Assembly (NCBI GenBank): GCA_001917855.1
Contig: MNEU01000085.1
Span: 1-46,174 of the forward strand
Source: Armatimonadetes bacterium 13_1_40CM_64_14
GTDB taxonomy: Bacteria > Sysuimicrobiota > Sysuimicrobiia > Sysuimicrobiales > Kaftiobacteriaceae
Reading direction: 5' to 3'
Length of the DNA: 46,174 bases
In this document: piece after piece, positions 8,492 through 16,801 of the stretch
Position numbering within the stretch: the stretch's first letter is position 1
How the letters are laid out: every line of letters begins with the position of its first letter
Program-made: the position numbers and the translations under genes
The notes under the pieces: generated by a model
What the model saw: only the letters and a program-made list of their open reading frames with translations
The model's database searches: none
What the model was told of the DNA's origin: nothing

Positions 8492-10255
8492 TCAAGCGTT
8501 GAGCTTGTCCAGGATGTCGATGAATTTTTGCTTCCCGCCCGCCGGCGGCTGCCAGTCGACCGCCATGACCTCGACGCCCTGCGCCGTGAGGCTTTCGGCG
8601 AACAAATCTAGTCCTACGTTGATGACTCGCGGGCGCTCCAGCAACCGGAGGATGGACGAGACCTCCGGCACCGTCGGGGGAGCAGAGGGGGCGGGCAGCT
8701 CCATGGGCCGGTGGGGCTCACCGCGGCTCCCCGCAGCCTCCGCGATCAGGCCGGCCAGACGGACCGCCTGGGCGTTGCTGGCCTGCACCGTCGCGCCGGC
8801 GTCAATGAGCGTTGCGACTTGCGCCTCGTAGTCCTGCGGATCCTCGTCCGTCCCGCAGACGGAAACCACGACCGGGAGCCACCTCCCCGCCGCCTGGGCA
8901 CGCAAACGGGCCTGGCGGATCGCCGCCGCCAGCTCGCGCGCAGGATCTGGGTGGGCCCCGTATCCCAGCACGACATCCAGCAGGATCACCGCAACCTCAG
9001 GATCGTCGGCTTCGCGCGCGAGCCGCTGACACCGCAGGTCAAGATCGAGCATCGGGTGCAAGCGGCCGACCGTGAATTCGTCGCTGCCCATGTCGATGAC
9101 GGTATGGCCCCGACTGCGCAGGGCGGACTCCAGCGCCTGAGAAGGGTCTAGAGGGGTGTTGGAGTACACGGGGCCGGCGTACCGCTGGAGCAACAGGAGC
9201 GCCTCATAGCACAGCGTGCCACCGCTGTATAATCCCCGCACGTATTTCTGGGTGGACGCGAGCCGGCCCGCTTCCTGCGCGGGCAGCGCCTCCCAGTGGG
9301 GCCAGCGGGGTGCCTGCCCCGTCGCCAACGTCACCGCCTGGTGGGCCGCGTCTTCCAAGGTGAGCGCCACATGCATCGCCTTGGCCGCGGGCACGGATGC
9401 GCCGATGAAGTTGACCACCACCGGTTTGGACAGACGCTGGACGGCGCCGAGCACTTGGCTCGCGACGTCGGGAGCCGGCGGTTTGGAAATCACGACGATG
9501 ACCTCAGTGCCGGGATCGGCGGCTAAGGCGGCGAGCCCCTGCATCGCGGTCAGCCCACGCACAGCAGAGTTCAGATCGCGGCCCCCGGTCCCGATCGCCT
9601 GCGAGATTCCCCCGCCGCCACGGTGCACTAGAGACGCGACCTCCTGGATCCCCGTCCCCGACGCGCCCACGATCCCGACGGTGCCGCGGCGGACCCGGTT
9701 TGCAAACCCGAGGCCCGCCCCGCCGAGGATGCACGTCCCGCAATCCGGCCCCATCACCATCACCCCGCGCACGGCGGCGGTGCGTTTGAGCTCAATCTCG
9801 GCTTCGATGGACACGTTATCGCTGAACAACATCACATGCAGGCCAGCGACCAGCGCATCCTTAGCCACCCCCGCAGCAAAGCGCCCCGGGACGGAGATGA
9901 GAGCGAGATTCGCGCCGGTGAGCATCTGCGCCGCGGATGCGACGGTTTTCGGACGATACGGCCCGCCGACGGTGGGAGCGCGCCGCTGAACGAGGAGAGT
10001 CTCCGCGTGCGTCAGTGCACCGGCAGCCGCATCGTCGGAGATGGCGCGGACGACCAGGACCAAATCGTCCGCCCTCGCCGTGGAGGCCTCCGGGGTCAGC
10101 AGTCCCGCGTCGCGCAGCAGTTCTTTATTGGCATCGGTCCCCATGACCACGCCGGCTTCCTCGACCCCGGGGAGTTGACGCACCTCGCGCTGGACGAGCA
10201 TCAGCGTGACCGAGTCGAAATACGCGCTTGGCTTTAGCAGGGTACGGACGGCCAC
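8492..10255 (-). CDS. fdrA: FdrA family protein (AllF-like, acyl-CoA synthetase fold)
   Basis: A 587-residue FdrA homologue (E. coli FdrA is about 555). The family is related to succinyl-CoA synthetase: an N-terminal region beginning with LLKPSAYFDSVTLM, a Rossmann-like CoA-binding domain with MGPDCGTCILGGAGLGFAN and VGASGTGIQEVASLVHRGG, and a C-terminal ligase-like domain with LYSGGTLCYEALLLLQRY. The conserved end VINVGLDLFAESL...VDWQPPAGG is retained. A GTG start at 10255 is preceded by GAGGTGA. In characterised systems FdrA/AllF is a subunit of oxamate carbamoyltransferase together with the DUF1116 protein encoded just downstream, so these two form an operon. Confidence 0.9.
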   Translation of the reverse strand: MAVRTLLKPSAYFDSVTLMLVQREVRQLPGVEEAGVVMGTDANKELLRDAGLLTPEASTARADDLVLVVRAISDDAAAGALTHAETLLVQRRAPTVGGPYRPKTVASAAQMLTGANLALISVPGRFAAGVAKDALVAGLHVMLFSDNVSIEAEIELKRTAAVRGVMVMGPDCGTCILGGAGLGFANRVRRGTVGIVGASGTGIQEVASLVHRGGGGISQAIGTGGRDLNSAVRGLTAMQGLAALAADPGTEVIVVISKPPAPDVASQVLGAVQRLSKPVVVNFIGASVPAAKAMHVALTLEDAAHQAVTLATGQAPRWPHWEALPAQEAGRLASTQKYVRGLYSGGTLCYEALLLLQRYAGPVYSNTPLDPSQALESALRSRGHTVIDMGSDEFTVGRLHPMLDLDLRCQRLAREADDPEVAVILLDVVLGYGAHPDPARELAAAIRQARLRAQAAGRWLPVVVSVCGTDEDPQDYEAQVATLIDAGATVQASNAQAVRLAGLIAEAAGSRGEPHRPMELPAPSAPPTVPEVSSILRLLERPRVINVGLDLFAESLTAQGVEVMAVDWQPPAGGKQKFIDILDKLNA

Positions 10256-10449
10256 CGGTCACCTCACCGACGCACGCGGGGAAGTCGCTGTATGCATTCC
10301 AGCCTGCCGCTTGCCTTCCCCTTCCCTTCGTTGATTCCGGGGGCGGTTTCTGACAGACTGAGAATAAGTTCATCGTGGGCCCACCCAATCATCGGAGATC
10401 GACTCCACCGGTCGATCCAGGGCGCGTGGGCGGACAGGCGGAGCAGATC

Positions 10450-11067
10450 GTGGAGAAACCGCTCACCAAGCACGAATTGCGCCGTCTCGCTCGTCAAGAG
10501 CGCAAAGCCCAGGAGGCGCTCCGGCTCCAACGCGCGCGCCGCCAGCGACTCGGCCTTATCGCCGTTGCAGTCGTGGTGGTGCTCGGAGCGGCCGTCTGGC
10601 TCGTGCGAGGGGCGTTGCGTTCGGGGCCCGCTACCGCTGGGCTCGGATCAACCCCACTGCCGATCGTGGATTACCCCATCCAGGGCAGGGACCACATTCA
10701 GGTCGGCCAGCCCCACCCCGCCTACAACTCCAACCCGCCCACCTCGGGGTGGCACTATCCTGCGCCGGCGGACTGGGGATTTTACAACGAGGAACTCCCT
10801 GACGAACTGCTCGTGCACAACCTGGAGCACGGCGGCATCTGGCTCAGCTATCGGAGTGCGGAGGAGACCGAACTCATCAACCAGTTGGCCGCCTTGATCA
10901 AGCGTTACCGCTCGAAGGTGATCATCACCCAACGGAGCCGCAACGATACGCGTCTGACAGTCGCGGCCTGGGGTCATCTGATGCAGCTGGATCGCTACGA
11001 CAACGCGGCCATCGTCACGTTCATCAATCGGTTCAAGAACCGGGGCCCGGAATTTTTCCCCGATTAA
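10450..11067 (+). CDS. DUF3105 domain membrane-anchored protein
   Basis: About 205 residues. A basic N-terminal helix (KHELRRLARQERKAQEALR) precedes one membrane segment (LGLIAVAVVVVLGAAVWLV), followed by an exported DUF3105 domain. The domain signature YNSNPPTSGWHY and DELLVHNLEHGGIWLSY is intact, with three conserved histidines. Function of the family is unknown; some members resemble cupredoxin-neighbour or metal-binding proteins. GTG 10450 is chosen since an AGGCGGAG sits about 6 nt upstream; the track's 10375 start adds 25 residues without a good ribosome site. Its 3' end overlaps the convergent M23 peptidase gene by 35 bp. Confidence 0.85.
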   Translation: MEKPLTKHELRRLARQERKAQEALRLQRARRQRLGLIAVAVVVVLGAAVWLVRGALRSGPATAGLGSTPLPIVDYPIQGRDHIQVGQPHPAYNSNPPTSGWHYPAPADWGFYNEELPDELLVHNLEHGGIWLSYRSAEETELINQLAALIKRYRSKVIITQRSRNDTRLTVAAWGHLMQLDRYDNAAIVTFINRFKNRGPEFFPD

Positions 11068-11923
11068 CTTCCACGTCCGGAGGCCAGCGCAGCGGGTCGA
11101 CGTAGATGCCGTTGACGCGCACGCCCCAGTGGAGGTGTGGCCCGGTCGCCAACCCCGTGCTCCCGACTCGGCCCACGAGGTCTCCCTTGCTCACCCGCTG
11201 GCCAGGAACGACGTCGACCGCCGACATGTGCATGTAGTAGGTTAGAATCCCCATCCCGTGGTCGACAACGACCGTGATGCCGCTCAAGGGAAGCATCTCC
11301 GCCAGCCGGACGATGCCGGCATTAGCGGCAGATACGACCTGTCCCTCGGGGGCCGCGATATCCACCCCGTGGTGCCACCCTTGGGCGATCCCCTGATAGA
11401 AGCTGAAGACGCCGTACCCGGAGGTGATCGGGCCAATCACCGGGACCAGAAACGAACCCGTCCACAGGGGGGCGGCCTCCAGAACCTGCAACGCCGCGGC
11501 CAGTTTGGCCTGCTCCTCGCCCGCCAACTTCGCATCCAACAGCGCGGCTGTCCCAGGGGTAAACGTGATGTGGCGGCGCGGGAAGGTCACCGGGCGCACG
11601 GTGACGCTGCGGTGGGCCAGGACGAGAGTCTCCTCCGGCTGCACGAGTTCAACGACCAGCGGACGGAGCCCCGCGAACGTGTTCGGATCCGTCCCCAAGT
11701 AGGTTTGCCATCGGTCGGAGATTTGATAGACGGGCCACGATCGGCTGGCAAACCGCACCCGCAATGTGCCGTCAGGCGCGGGGCCGCGCAATGTGACGAC
11801 GACCGCTCCGCCTTGGGCCAGCGCCGCAGGCGTCACAGTCACCAGAACGACAGGAGTCGCCGCAACTGGCACCGTGCACATCCCTGCGAGCATCAAAAGC
11901 GCGGCAAGCATCCGGTAACTCAT
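11033..11923 (-). CDS. M23 family metallopeptidase (peptidoglycan endopeptidase-like)
   Basis: A 296-residue exported protein. A signal peptide (MSYRMLAALLMLAGMCTVPV) is followed by a beta-rich region and then a C-terminal M23/LytM domain. The zinc ligands are visible as HHGVDIAAPEG (H-x3-D) and HLHWGVRVNG (HxH), with TYYMHMSAVDVVPGQRVSKG between them, so it looks catalytically complete. Relatives cleave peptide cross-bridges in peptidoglycan. ATG 11923 follows the stop of the P1 peptidase gene by one base, so the two are an operon. The 3' ends of this gene and the DUF3105 gene overlap tail to tail. Confidence 0.9.
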   Translation of the reverse strand: MSYRMLAALLMLAGMCTVPVAATPVVLVTVTPAALAQGGAVVVTLRGPAPDGTLRVRFASRSWPVYQISDRWQTYLGTDPNTFAGLRPLVVELVQPEETLVLAHRSVTVRPVTFPRRHITFTPGTAALLDAKLAGEEQAKLAAALQVLEAAPLWTGSFLVPVIGPITSGYGVFSFYQGIAQGWHHGVDIAAPEGQVVSAANAGIVRLAEMLPLSGITVVVDHGMGILTYYMHMSAVDVVPGQRVSKGDLVGRVGSTGLATGPHLHWGVRVNGIYVDPLRWPPDVEVNRGKIPGPGS

Positions 11924-11924
11924 A

Positions 11925-12959
11925 TCAGCTCTCTTGCCCAACTCCGTGTACCGACACTCCGTGCCGTCGCAGAATCATGATTACCTCGGGCAGCGGTAGG
12001 GCGGGCATGGTATGCGCGTCTCGGCCCGTGGTCGTCTCCGCCATGAACAGCGCGTTGAGAATGGCTTCCTCCGACGATTCGACCGCAGCGCGGAACAGCG
12101 CGTTCATGACCGCCCGGTCCGAGCGTTCCTGCCGGGGGGCTGTGGAGATCGCGATGGCGAGATCGCCGCTGGTCTGGCCGCTGATGGCGCCGGTCCGCGC
12201 CATACCCAGAAAACATCGCCACGCCAGCCGACGGAGATCCCCTGAGGCCAGGGGAGCATCGGTACCAAGCACGAAAATACACGACCCTCGCTCCGAGGGT
12301 TGCCCCACGGTCTCCAGCATGCGGCCCACGGGCACGCCCGCGATCACCAGATCGCCTGGAAATCCGAAGTTGGGCACGACCAGCACGCCGACGGTGAACC
12401 CCACATCTCCTGCCCGCCGTGATGAGGTGCCCACACCAGATTTGAAGCCCTGGCAGCGCATCCCCACACCCGCGCCAACGCACCCTTCCGCCACCGGCCC
12501 GTCGGAGGCGGTCGCGATGGCCTCGACGACCTCCCTCTCGCCCACCGCCCGCGCCCGAGCGTCATTCAGATAGCCGTCGAAGCACTCCAAAACAACGGGG
12601 TTTACAGTCTCCGTCAAACCGACACGCTCGTCTTGGGACAACATGTATGTGATCAGCGCGTCGGCGACGCGTGGCACGTTGAGAGTACTGGTGATGAGAA
12701 TCGGTGTCTCCACCGTCCCCAGCTCTTCGATCTGTATCAGGCCGACCGACTTCCCGTACCCGTTCAGTACCGCGCAGGCGGCGGTCACCTTCTCTTGGTA
12801 GAGGTTACGGGCGTGGGGGAGCACGGCGGTCACCCCCGTGCGCAGCGCACCGTGCACCAACGATGCATGGCCTACCCGCACGCCGCTGACATCGGTGAGG
12901 GCATTGTGCGGCCCAGGAGGCAGGATACCTTGGGTCAGGACGTCTCGCACGCGAACCAT
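11925..12959 (-). CDS. P1 family peptidase (DmpA/BapA-like, Ntn-type aminopeptidase)
   Basis: About 344 residues, S58/P1 family: autocatalytically split N-terminal nucleophile hydrolases such as L-aminopeptidase D-amidase/esterase DmpA. ALTDVSGVRVGHASL at the N-terminus, GMRCQGFKSGVGTSSRR in the middle, and ERGSCIFVLGTDAPL further on are typical. The Gly-Ser pair in ERGSCIF corresponds to the self-cleavage site whose Ser becomes the catalytic N-terminal nucleophile. LRRLAWRCFLGMARTG also matches. I favour ATG 12959 (MVRVRDVLTQG); the track start at 13025 adds 22 residues. It probably processes small peptides or beta-amino acid amides. Confidence 0.9.
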   Translation of the reverse strand: MVRVRDVLTQGILPPGPHNALTDVSGVRVGHASLVHGALRTGVTAVLPHARNLYQEKVTAACAVLNGYGKSVGLIQIEELGTVETPILITSTLNVPRVADALITYMLSQDERVGLTETVNPVVLECFDGYLNDARARAVGEREVVEAIATASDGPVAEGCVGAGVGMRCQGFKSGVGTSSRRAGDVGFTVGVLVVPNFGFPGDLVIAGVPVGRMLETVGQPSERGSCIFVLGTDAPLASGDLRRLAWRCFLGMARTGAISGQTSGDLAIAISTAPRQERSDRAVMNALFRAAVESSEEAILNALFMAETTTGRDAHTMPALPLPEVIMILRRHGVSVHGVGQES

Positions 12960-13423
12960 GGCCTGTAGGTGTTTGGCACACGCGCGGCCCGCTTCCTGCG
13001 CTACCCATCGGCTGGGTGAAAGCACAAAACGGTCAAGCGCGGATCAGCTCGCGTAATTGGAGCACTGCCCCGCCGCCACGCCGTTAATGAGGCGCGGCGG
13101 TTGCTCCCAAACCACCTCTGGTGAGGGAATTGCGCCCCCGCAAAGACGGCATCACATGAGGCTGCTAGACTCCGAGGTCAAGTACCTTGAAACTCCCCAC
13201 AGGAGATGAACCCGACCGGATTCCTGGACACATAGTGTCATCCACGGGGCCTTCGGTCACCGCCGCTCCCTCCGTCGCACTTTGCGTGATCCGCCGCCCC
13301 TTATCCCGATGGTCGCCCCCCCGCAAGACTGGTGGAGGACTCAGGCGTCCCTGGTCGACTGATCGAAGCCGGTGAGAAAGTTTAAGCGTGTATAATTCCC
13401 TTAAGGCCATACAGGACCTGTCG
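12960..13423. other. Intergenic region between divergent P1 peptidase and HD-GYP genes
   Basis: About 460 nt without a credible gene; track ORFs here are shadows. It contains an imperfect hairpin at 13073-13100 (CCGCCACGCC / GGCGCGGCGG, one mismatch, 8-nt loop) and a TATAAT at 13391-13396 described separately. No repeat or mobile element is seen. Confidence 0.6.
13391..13396 (+). promoter_or_regulatory. Possible -10 element upstream of the HD-GYP sensor gene
   Basis: A perfect TATAAT occurs 28 nt before ATG 13424. No TTGACA-like -35 is found 15-19 nt upstream, so the call is weak. If real, transcription would start near 13403 and exclude the track's GTG 13388 start. Confidence 0.3.
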
Positions 13424-16183
13424 ATGGGAGAGCGCCTAGCCGCGGGTCTGCGCGTTCGCATCTTCGTGATCTTGGTCCTTGTCCTGTTGCCCATCCTCGG
13501 ACTCGTCTACATCATCGTCCAGCAGGAAGAGCGCACTCTGGCCCAGGTGGCTCTCGTTCAGGTCCAGAACCTTATCGATCACCTCATTACAGATTACACA
13601 GATGGCGTCGAGGACACGCGCCGCTTGCTCGGCAGCATTGCACGCCTTCCAGAGATCCGGGCAGCCGGTCCCGGCTGTCGCAGCGTGCTGGCCTGGTATC
13701 GCGACGCCTACCCCACTTACCTCAACTTGGGAGTGATCGATCGTCAGGGGTTCCTGGTGTGCAGCGCCCTTCCCACCGTGGGCAGGGTAAACCTGGGAGA
13801 TCGTCTGTACTTCCGCCAAGTCATCGCCACTCACCAATTTGCCGTTGGCGAGTACCAGATCGGTCGCATCACCCAGAAGGCCACAGTGAACTTCGGGTAT
13901 CCCCTCTTTGACTCTGCGGGCGACGTGCGTGCTGTGCTGTTTGCCGCCTTTGACCTGGGGGCCCTTAGCCGGGTGACTTCCGGCCCGGTCCTGCCCCGGG
14001 GGGCGGTCATGACCCTGGTTGACCGCGAGGGAGTAGTGCTCACAAGATATCCCGACCCTGAGCGCTGGACGGGGCGCCGACTCCCTGAAGCCATGGTGCT
14101 AGACGCCATCCAGTCTCAAAGGCAAAGCGTCATCGAAACCCAGGGCCCTGACGGGGTCCGCCGTCTGTATCGTGTCGCATCACTCCGCGACCTCCCCGGG
14201 GCCGGGATGTTGTACGCCAGCGCCGGGATCCCCTCGATCTCCGCCGCTGCCCAACGGTATGAACTCCTCATGCGCGGCGTGGCGGGCCTGACACTCCTAG
14301 GTCTGGTGGCCGCCTGGCTGGCGTTCGGCCTGTTGTTCGTCAAGCCGGTCGAAGCACTCGTGTCCGCGGCACGCCGAGTCGGGCAAGGAGAACTGTCCGC
14401 GCGGTCCGGCGTCGCGTACCGGACAGGAGAACTCGGCCAGCTGGCGCAGGCCTTCGACGGGATGGCCGAGGAACTTCAGCATCGCGAGGTGGAACGGAAT
14501 GCATCCGAGCAGCAGATTTTGGATCAACTGCAAACACTGACCGCACTGTACGCAGGCGCCCGCCAACTGACCCTCAGTCTGGATCCTGACGATCTGGCTC
14601 GCCGCATCGTCCGGATATTCGTTGAGGTCCTTGGGGGCAAGGCAGCGTGGATCGGTCGCGTCTTACCTGGCGGTCGAATGAAGCGTCTGGCGGACTACCC
14701 CGCTGACGCCGGCTTGTTGGAGGAGGTCACGGCGCGGGTCGCGGCGCGGTGGAGCGAGTCCACAGCACAGGAGCAGGGACCCAGCATGCATGCGATCCAG
14801 AGCGGCTTTCCTGCGATCGTGTCCGACATTGCCGGCGATCCCGCCCTTGCCTCCTGGCGGGACTTGCTCCTCCGATACGGGATCGCCAGCCTCGCGTCCT
14901 TCCCCCTCACCAGCCGAGATGAGACGTTCGGGGTTCTGGCAGTACTAAGCGATAACCCCGCCTTCTTCTCCGCCCATCGCGTGGAACTATTCTCCGCGTT
15001 CGCCAACCAGGCTGCAGCGGCTTTGGAAAACGCGCGGCTGCATGGGGAGACCACCGATCGCCTGGACCAGCTTGAGTCCTTGTCCAAGATCGACCTCGCC
15101 ATATCGAGCAGCTTGGATCTAAAGATCACGCTGGACGTCATTCTGGACCAAGTGACCGCGCGGTTGCGCGTGGATGCGGCGGATATCCTCCTGCTCCGCC
15201 CGCCCACCCGAATGCTCGAGTACGCCGCGGGGAGAGGATTTCGCGAGACACGCATGAGCGGGACGCGCCTCCGTCTCGGCGACCAGTACGCGGGCCGAGT
15301 CGCGTCCGAACGGCGCACCCTCCTCATCCCCGACCTGCGCGAAACGCAGGCAATATCGCCCCAGGACGCCGCTCCAGAGCATTTCCTCACATACTTGGTC
15401 GCCCGGGAGCAGTTCGTGTCCTACGCCGCAGCGCCGCTCATTGCCAAAGGGCAGGTCCTAGGCGTCTTAGAAGTGTACCACCGCACCGCCCTGGACCCCG
15501 AGCCGACATGGATCGCATTTCTCGAAGCCGTGGCTGGCCAAGCCGCGATCGCGGTCGACAACCTCACGCTGTTTGACAACCTGCAACGATCCAACCGTGA
15601 TCTTGCCCGCGCCTACGATACCACCCTGGAGGGGTTGTCGCGGGCCATGGACCTCCGGGATAAGGAGACCGAAGGACACACCCAGCGGGTCACGGACCTC
15701 TCGGTGCGCCTGGCCCGGGCGATGGGTATGAGAGAGGACCAGGTGGTGCATCTGCGGCGAGGCGCTCTCCTGCACGACATTGGCAAAATGGGCCTTTCTG
15801 ATGCGATCTTATTCAAACCGGATGTATTGACGGCTGACGAGGGGACGCGCATGCGGCGCCATCCCGAGCACGCCCGGGACCTCCTCCAGCCGATCGAGTA
15901 TCTGCGTCCGGCGTTGGCGATTCCCTACGCGCACCACGAGAAATGGGACGGCAGCGGATACCCCCAAGGGTTGCGGGGAGACCAGATCCCGCTGGAGGCG
16001 AGAATCTTCGCGATCGTCGACGTCTGGGACGCGCTGACTTCAGACCGCCCGTACCGCCCAGCCTGGTCGAAAGAGAAAGCGCTAACGTATATCCGCGAGC
16101 AAAGTGGTAAACACTTCGACCCGAGGGCCACCGAGGAATTCGTCAAGATGATGGGAACGGAAATTTCTGCGTCCTCGGACTAA
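13424..16183 (+). CDS. Cache-HAMP-GAF-GAF-HD-GYP membrane sensor (putative c-di-GMP phosphodiesterase)
   Basis: About 919 residues. Order: TM1 (IFVILVLVLLPILGLVYII, about 14-32), an extracytoplasmic Cache sensor (about 35-260, with GDRLYFRQVIATHQFAVGEY typical of dCache), TM2 (LTLLGLVAAWLAFGLLFV, about 278-300), HAMP (to about 350), GAF1 (about 375-535), GAF2 (about 555-710), and a C-terminal HD-GYP domain. HDIGK starts at about residue 784 and HHEKWDGSGYP at about 837, so the metal site and GYP motif are intact and hydrolysis of cyclic di-GMP is likely. ATG 13424 is chosen because AGGA lies about 8 nt upstream; GTG 13388 overlaps a TATAAT. It opens the plus-strand signalling island. Confidence 0.9.
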   Translation: MGERLAAGLRVRIFVILVLVLLPILGLVYIIVQQEERTLAQVALVQVQNLIDHLITDYTDGVEDTRRLLGSIARLPEIRAAGPGCRSVLAWYRDAYPTYLNLGVIDRQGFLVCSALPTVGRVNLGDRLYFRQVIATHQFAVGEYQIGRITQKATVNFGYPLFDSAGDVRAVLFAAFDLGALSRVTSGPVLPRGAVMTLVDREGVVLTRYPDPERWTGRRLPEAMVLDAIQSQRQSVIETQGPDGVRRLYRVASLRDLPGAGMLYASAGIPSISAAAQRYELLMRGVAGLTLLGLVAAWLAFGLLFVKPVEALVSAARRVGQGELSARSGVAYRTGELGQLAQAFDGMAEELQHREVERNASEQQILDQLQTLTALYAGARQLTLSLDPDDLARRIVRIFVEVLGGKAAWIGRVLPGGRMKRLADYPADAGLLEEVTARVAARWSESTAQEQGPSMHAIQSGFPAIVSDIAGDPALASWRDLLLRYGIASLASFPLTSRDETFGVLAVLSDNPAFFSAHRVELFSAFANQAAAALENARLHGETTDRLDQLESLSKIDLAISSSLDLKITLDVILDQVTARLRVDAADILLLRPPTRMLEYAAGRGFRETRMSGTRLRLGDQYAGRVASERRTLLIPDLRETQAISPQDAAPEHFLTYLVAREQFVSYAAAPLIAKGQVLGVLEVYHRTALDPEPTWIAFLEAVAGQAAIAVDNLTLFDNLQRSNRDLARAYDTTLEGLSRAMDLRDKETEGHTQRVTDLSVRLARAMGMREDQVVHLRRGALLHDIGKMGLSDAILFKPDVLTADEGTRMRRHPEHARDLLQPIEYLRPALAIPYAHHEKWDGSGYPQGLRGDQIPLEARIFAIVDVWDALTSDRPYRPAWSKEKALTYIREQSGKHFDPRATEEFVKMMGTEISASSD

Positions 16184-16251
16184 TGGCGGCGACCATGTCC
16201 GTGGGCAAGAGGCCGGTTGGTATTCCAACAAACCTCCTGCGTAGTGACAGC

Positions 16252-16269
16252 CCGTTGCCTGAGCAACGG
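16252..16269 (+). terminator. Hairpin downstream of the HD-GYP gene, possible terminator
   Basis: CCGTTGC, loop CTGA, GCAACGG: a perfect 7-bp stem with a tetraloop, about 70 nt after the HD-GYP stop. There is no T-run after it, so Rho-independent termination is uncertain. Confidence 0.35.
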
Positions 16270-16296
16270 CAAGCGGGCCCGGGCCAAGACGCGTTC

Positions 16297-16340
16297 GTAC
16301 CGCCCTTTGGCAATACATGTACCGCCCTTTGGCAATACAA
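16297..16340 (+). repeat. 22-bp tandem direct repeat, two copies
   Basis: GTACCGCCCTTTGGCAATAC is followed by AT and then repeated with AA: two 22-bp units differing at one position. Two helical turns separate equivalent points. It could be a regulator-binding pair or a short-repeat relic. Confidence 0.75.
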
Positions 16341-16409
16341 ATGTTCGGCGGGTTTTCCTGTGGATGTCGAGCATCATCCGGTAGGCCCCCCAGTCCTCGT
16401 TCTGCTGAG

Positions 16410-16425
16410 ATTGCGTTTACGCAAT
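16410..16425 (+). promoter_or_regulatory. Palindromic dyad ATTGCGT-TT-ACGCAAT
   Basis: A perfect 7-bp inverted repeat with a 2-nt centre, about 375 nt upstream of the PAS kinase. The size and symmetry resemble an operator for a dimeric HTH regulator; which regulator is unknown. Confidence 0.4.
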
Positions 16426-16801
16426 GTGCGTGGCGGTCGCATTGTGCCACCGCAGAGACGGTATAGTCGGGCTGTTATAGGATTACTGGGCTTGCTGTGA
16501 TAGTATTACTAAACCAGGCGCAAGACACCGACCGGAGGGAGCGGATCCAGCGCCATGGGCCTCTTCACAGCATCACTTCTCAGTTGCGTTCGCGACCGTC
16601 GTGTGCGGGTCGATTATCTCGCAGCCACGCGCGCGTCGATCGCAGGGAGAGTAACACCTCACCAACACCGCGCAACGTCCTCATTCCCTGATCCACCAAG
16701 AGCTCGGGTCACCCCTCGAGGCGGAGTTCTGCACAGCTTCCGGACCCACGACGGCCTCGTCAAAACCGTCGGTCACGAGCGAGCGGGGGGGAGCCATCGG
16801 T

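Larger units (their letters stand above)
16184..16801. other. Long intergenic region between HD-GYP and PAS-kinase genes
   Basis: About 620 nt with no convincing gene; several track ORFs here are unsupported. It carries a 7-bp hairpin (CCGTTGC-CTGA-GCAACGG, 16252-16269), a 22-bp tandem repeat (16297-16340) and a 16-bp dyad (16410-16425), each listed separately. The segment 16460-16510 is more AT-rich than its surroundings and could hold a promoter for the kinase, but no consensus is seen. Confidence 0.6.

Noticed and set aside
16297-16340. CRISPR array
   Set aside because: Two adjacent 22-bp units with no spacers and no cas genes; it is a tandem duplication.
16143-16500. Several short ORFs on both strands across the 22-bp tandem repeat
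   Set aside because: They only translate the repeat (LPKGG/AKGRY-type strings), with no ribosome site or family match.
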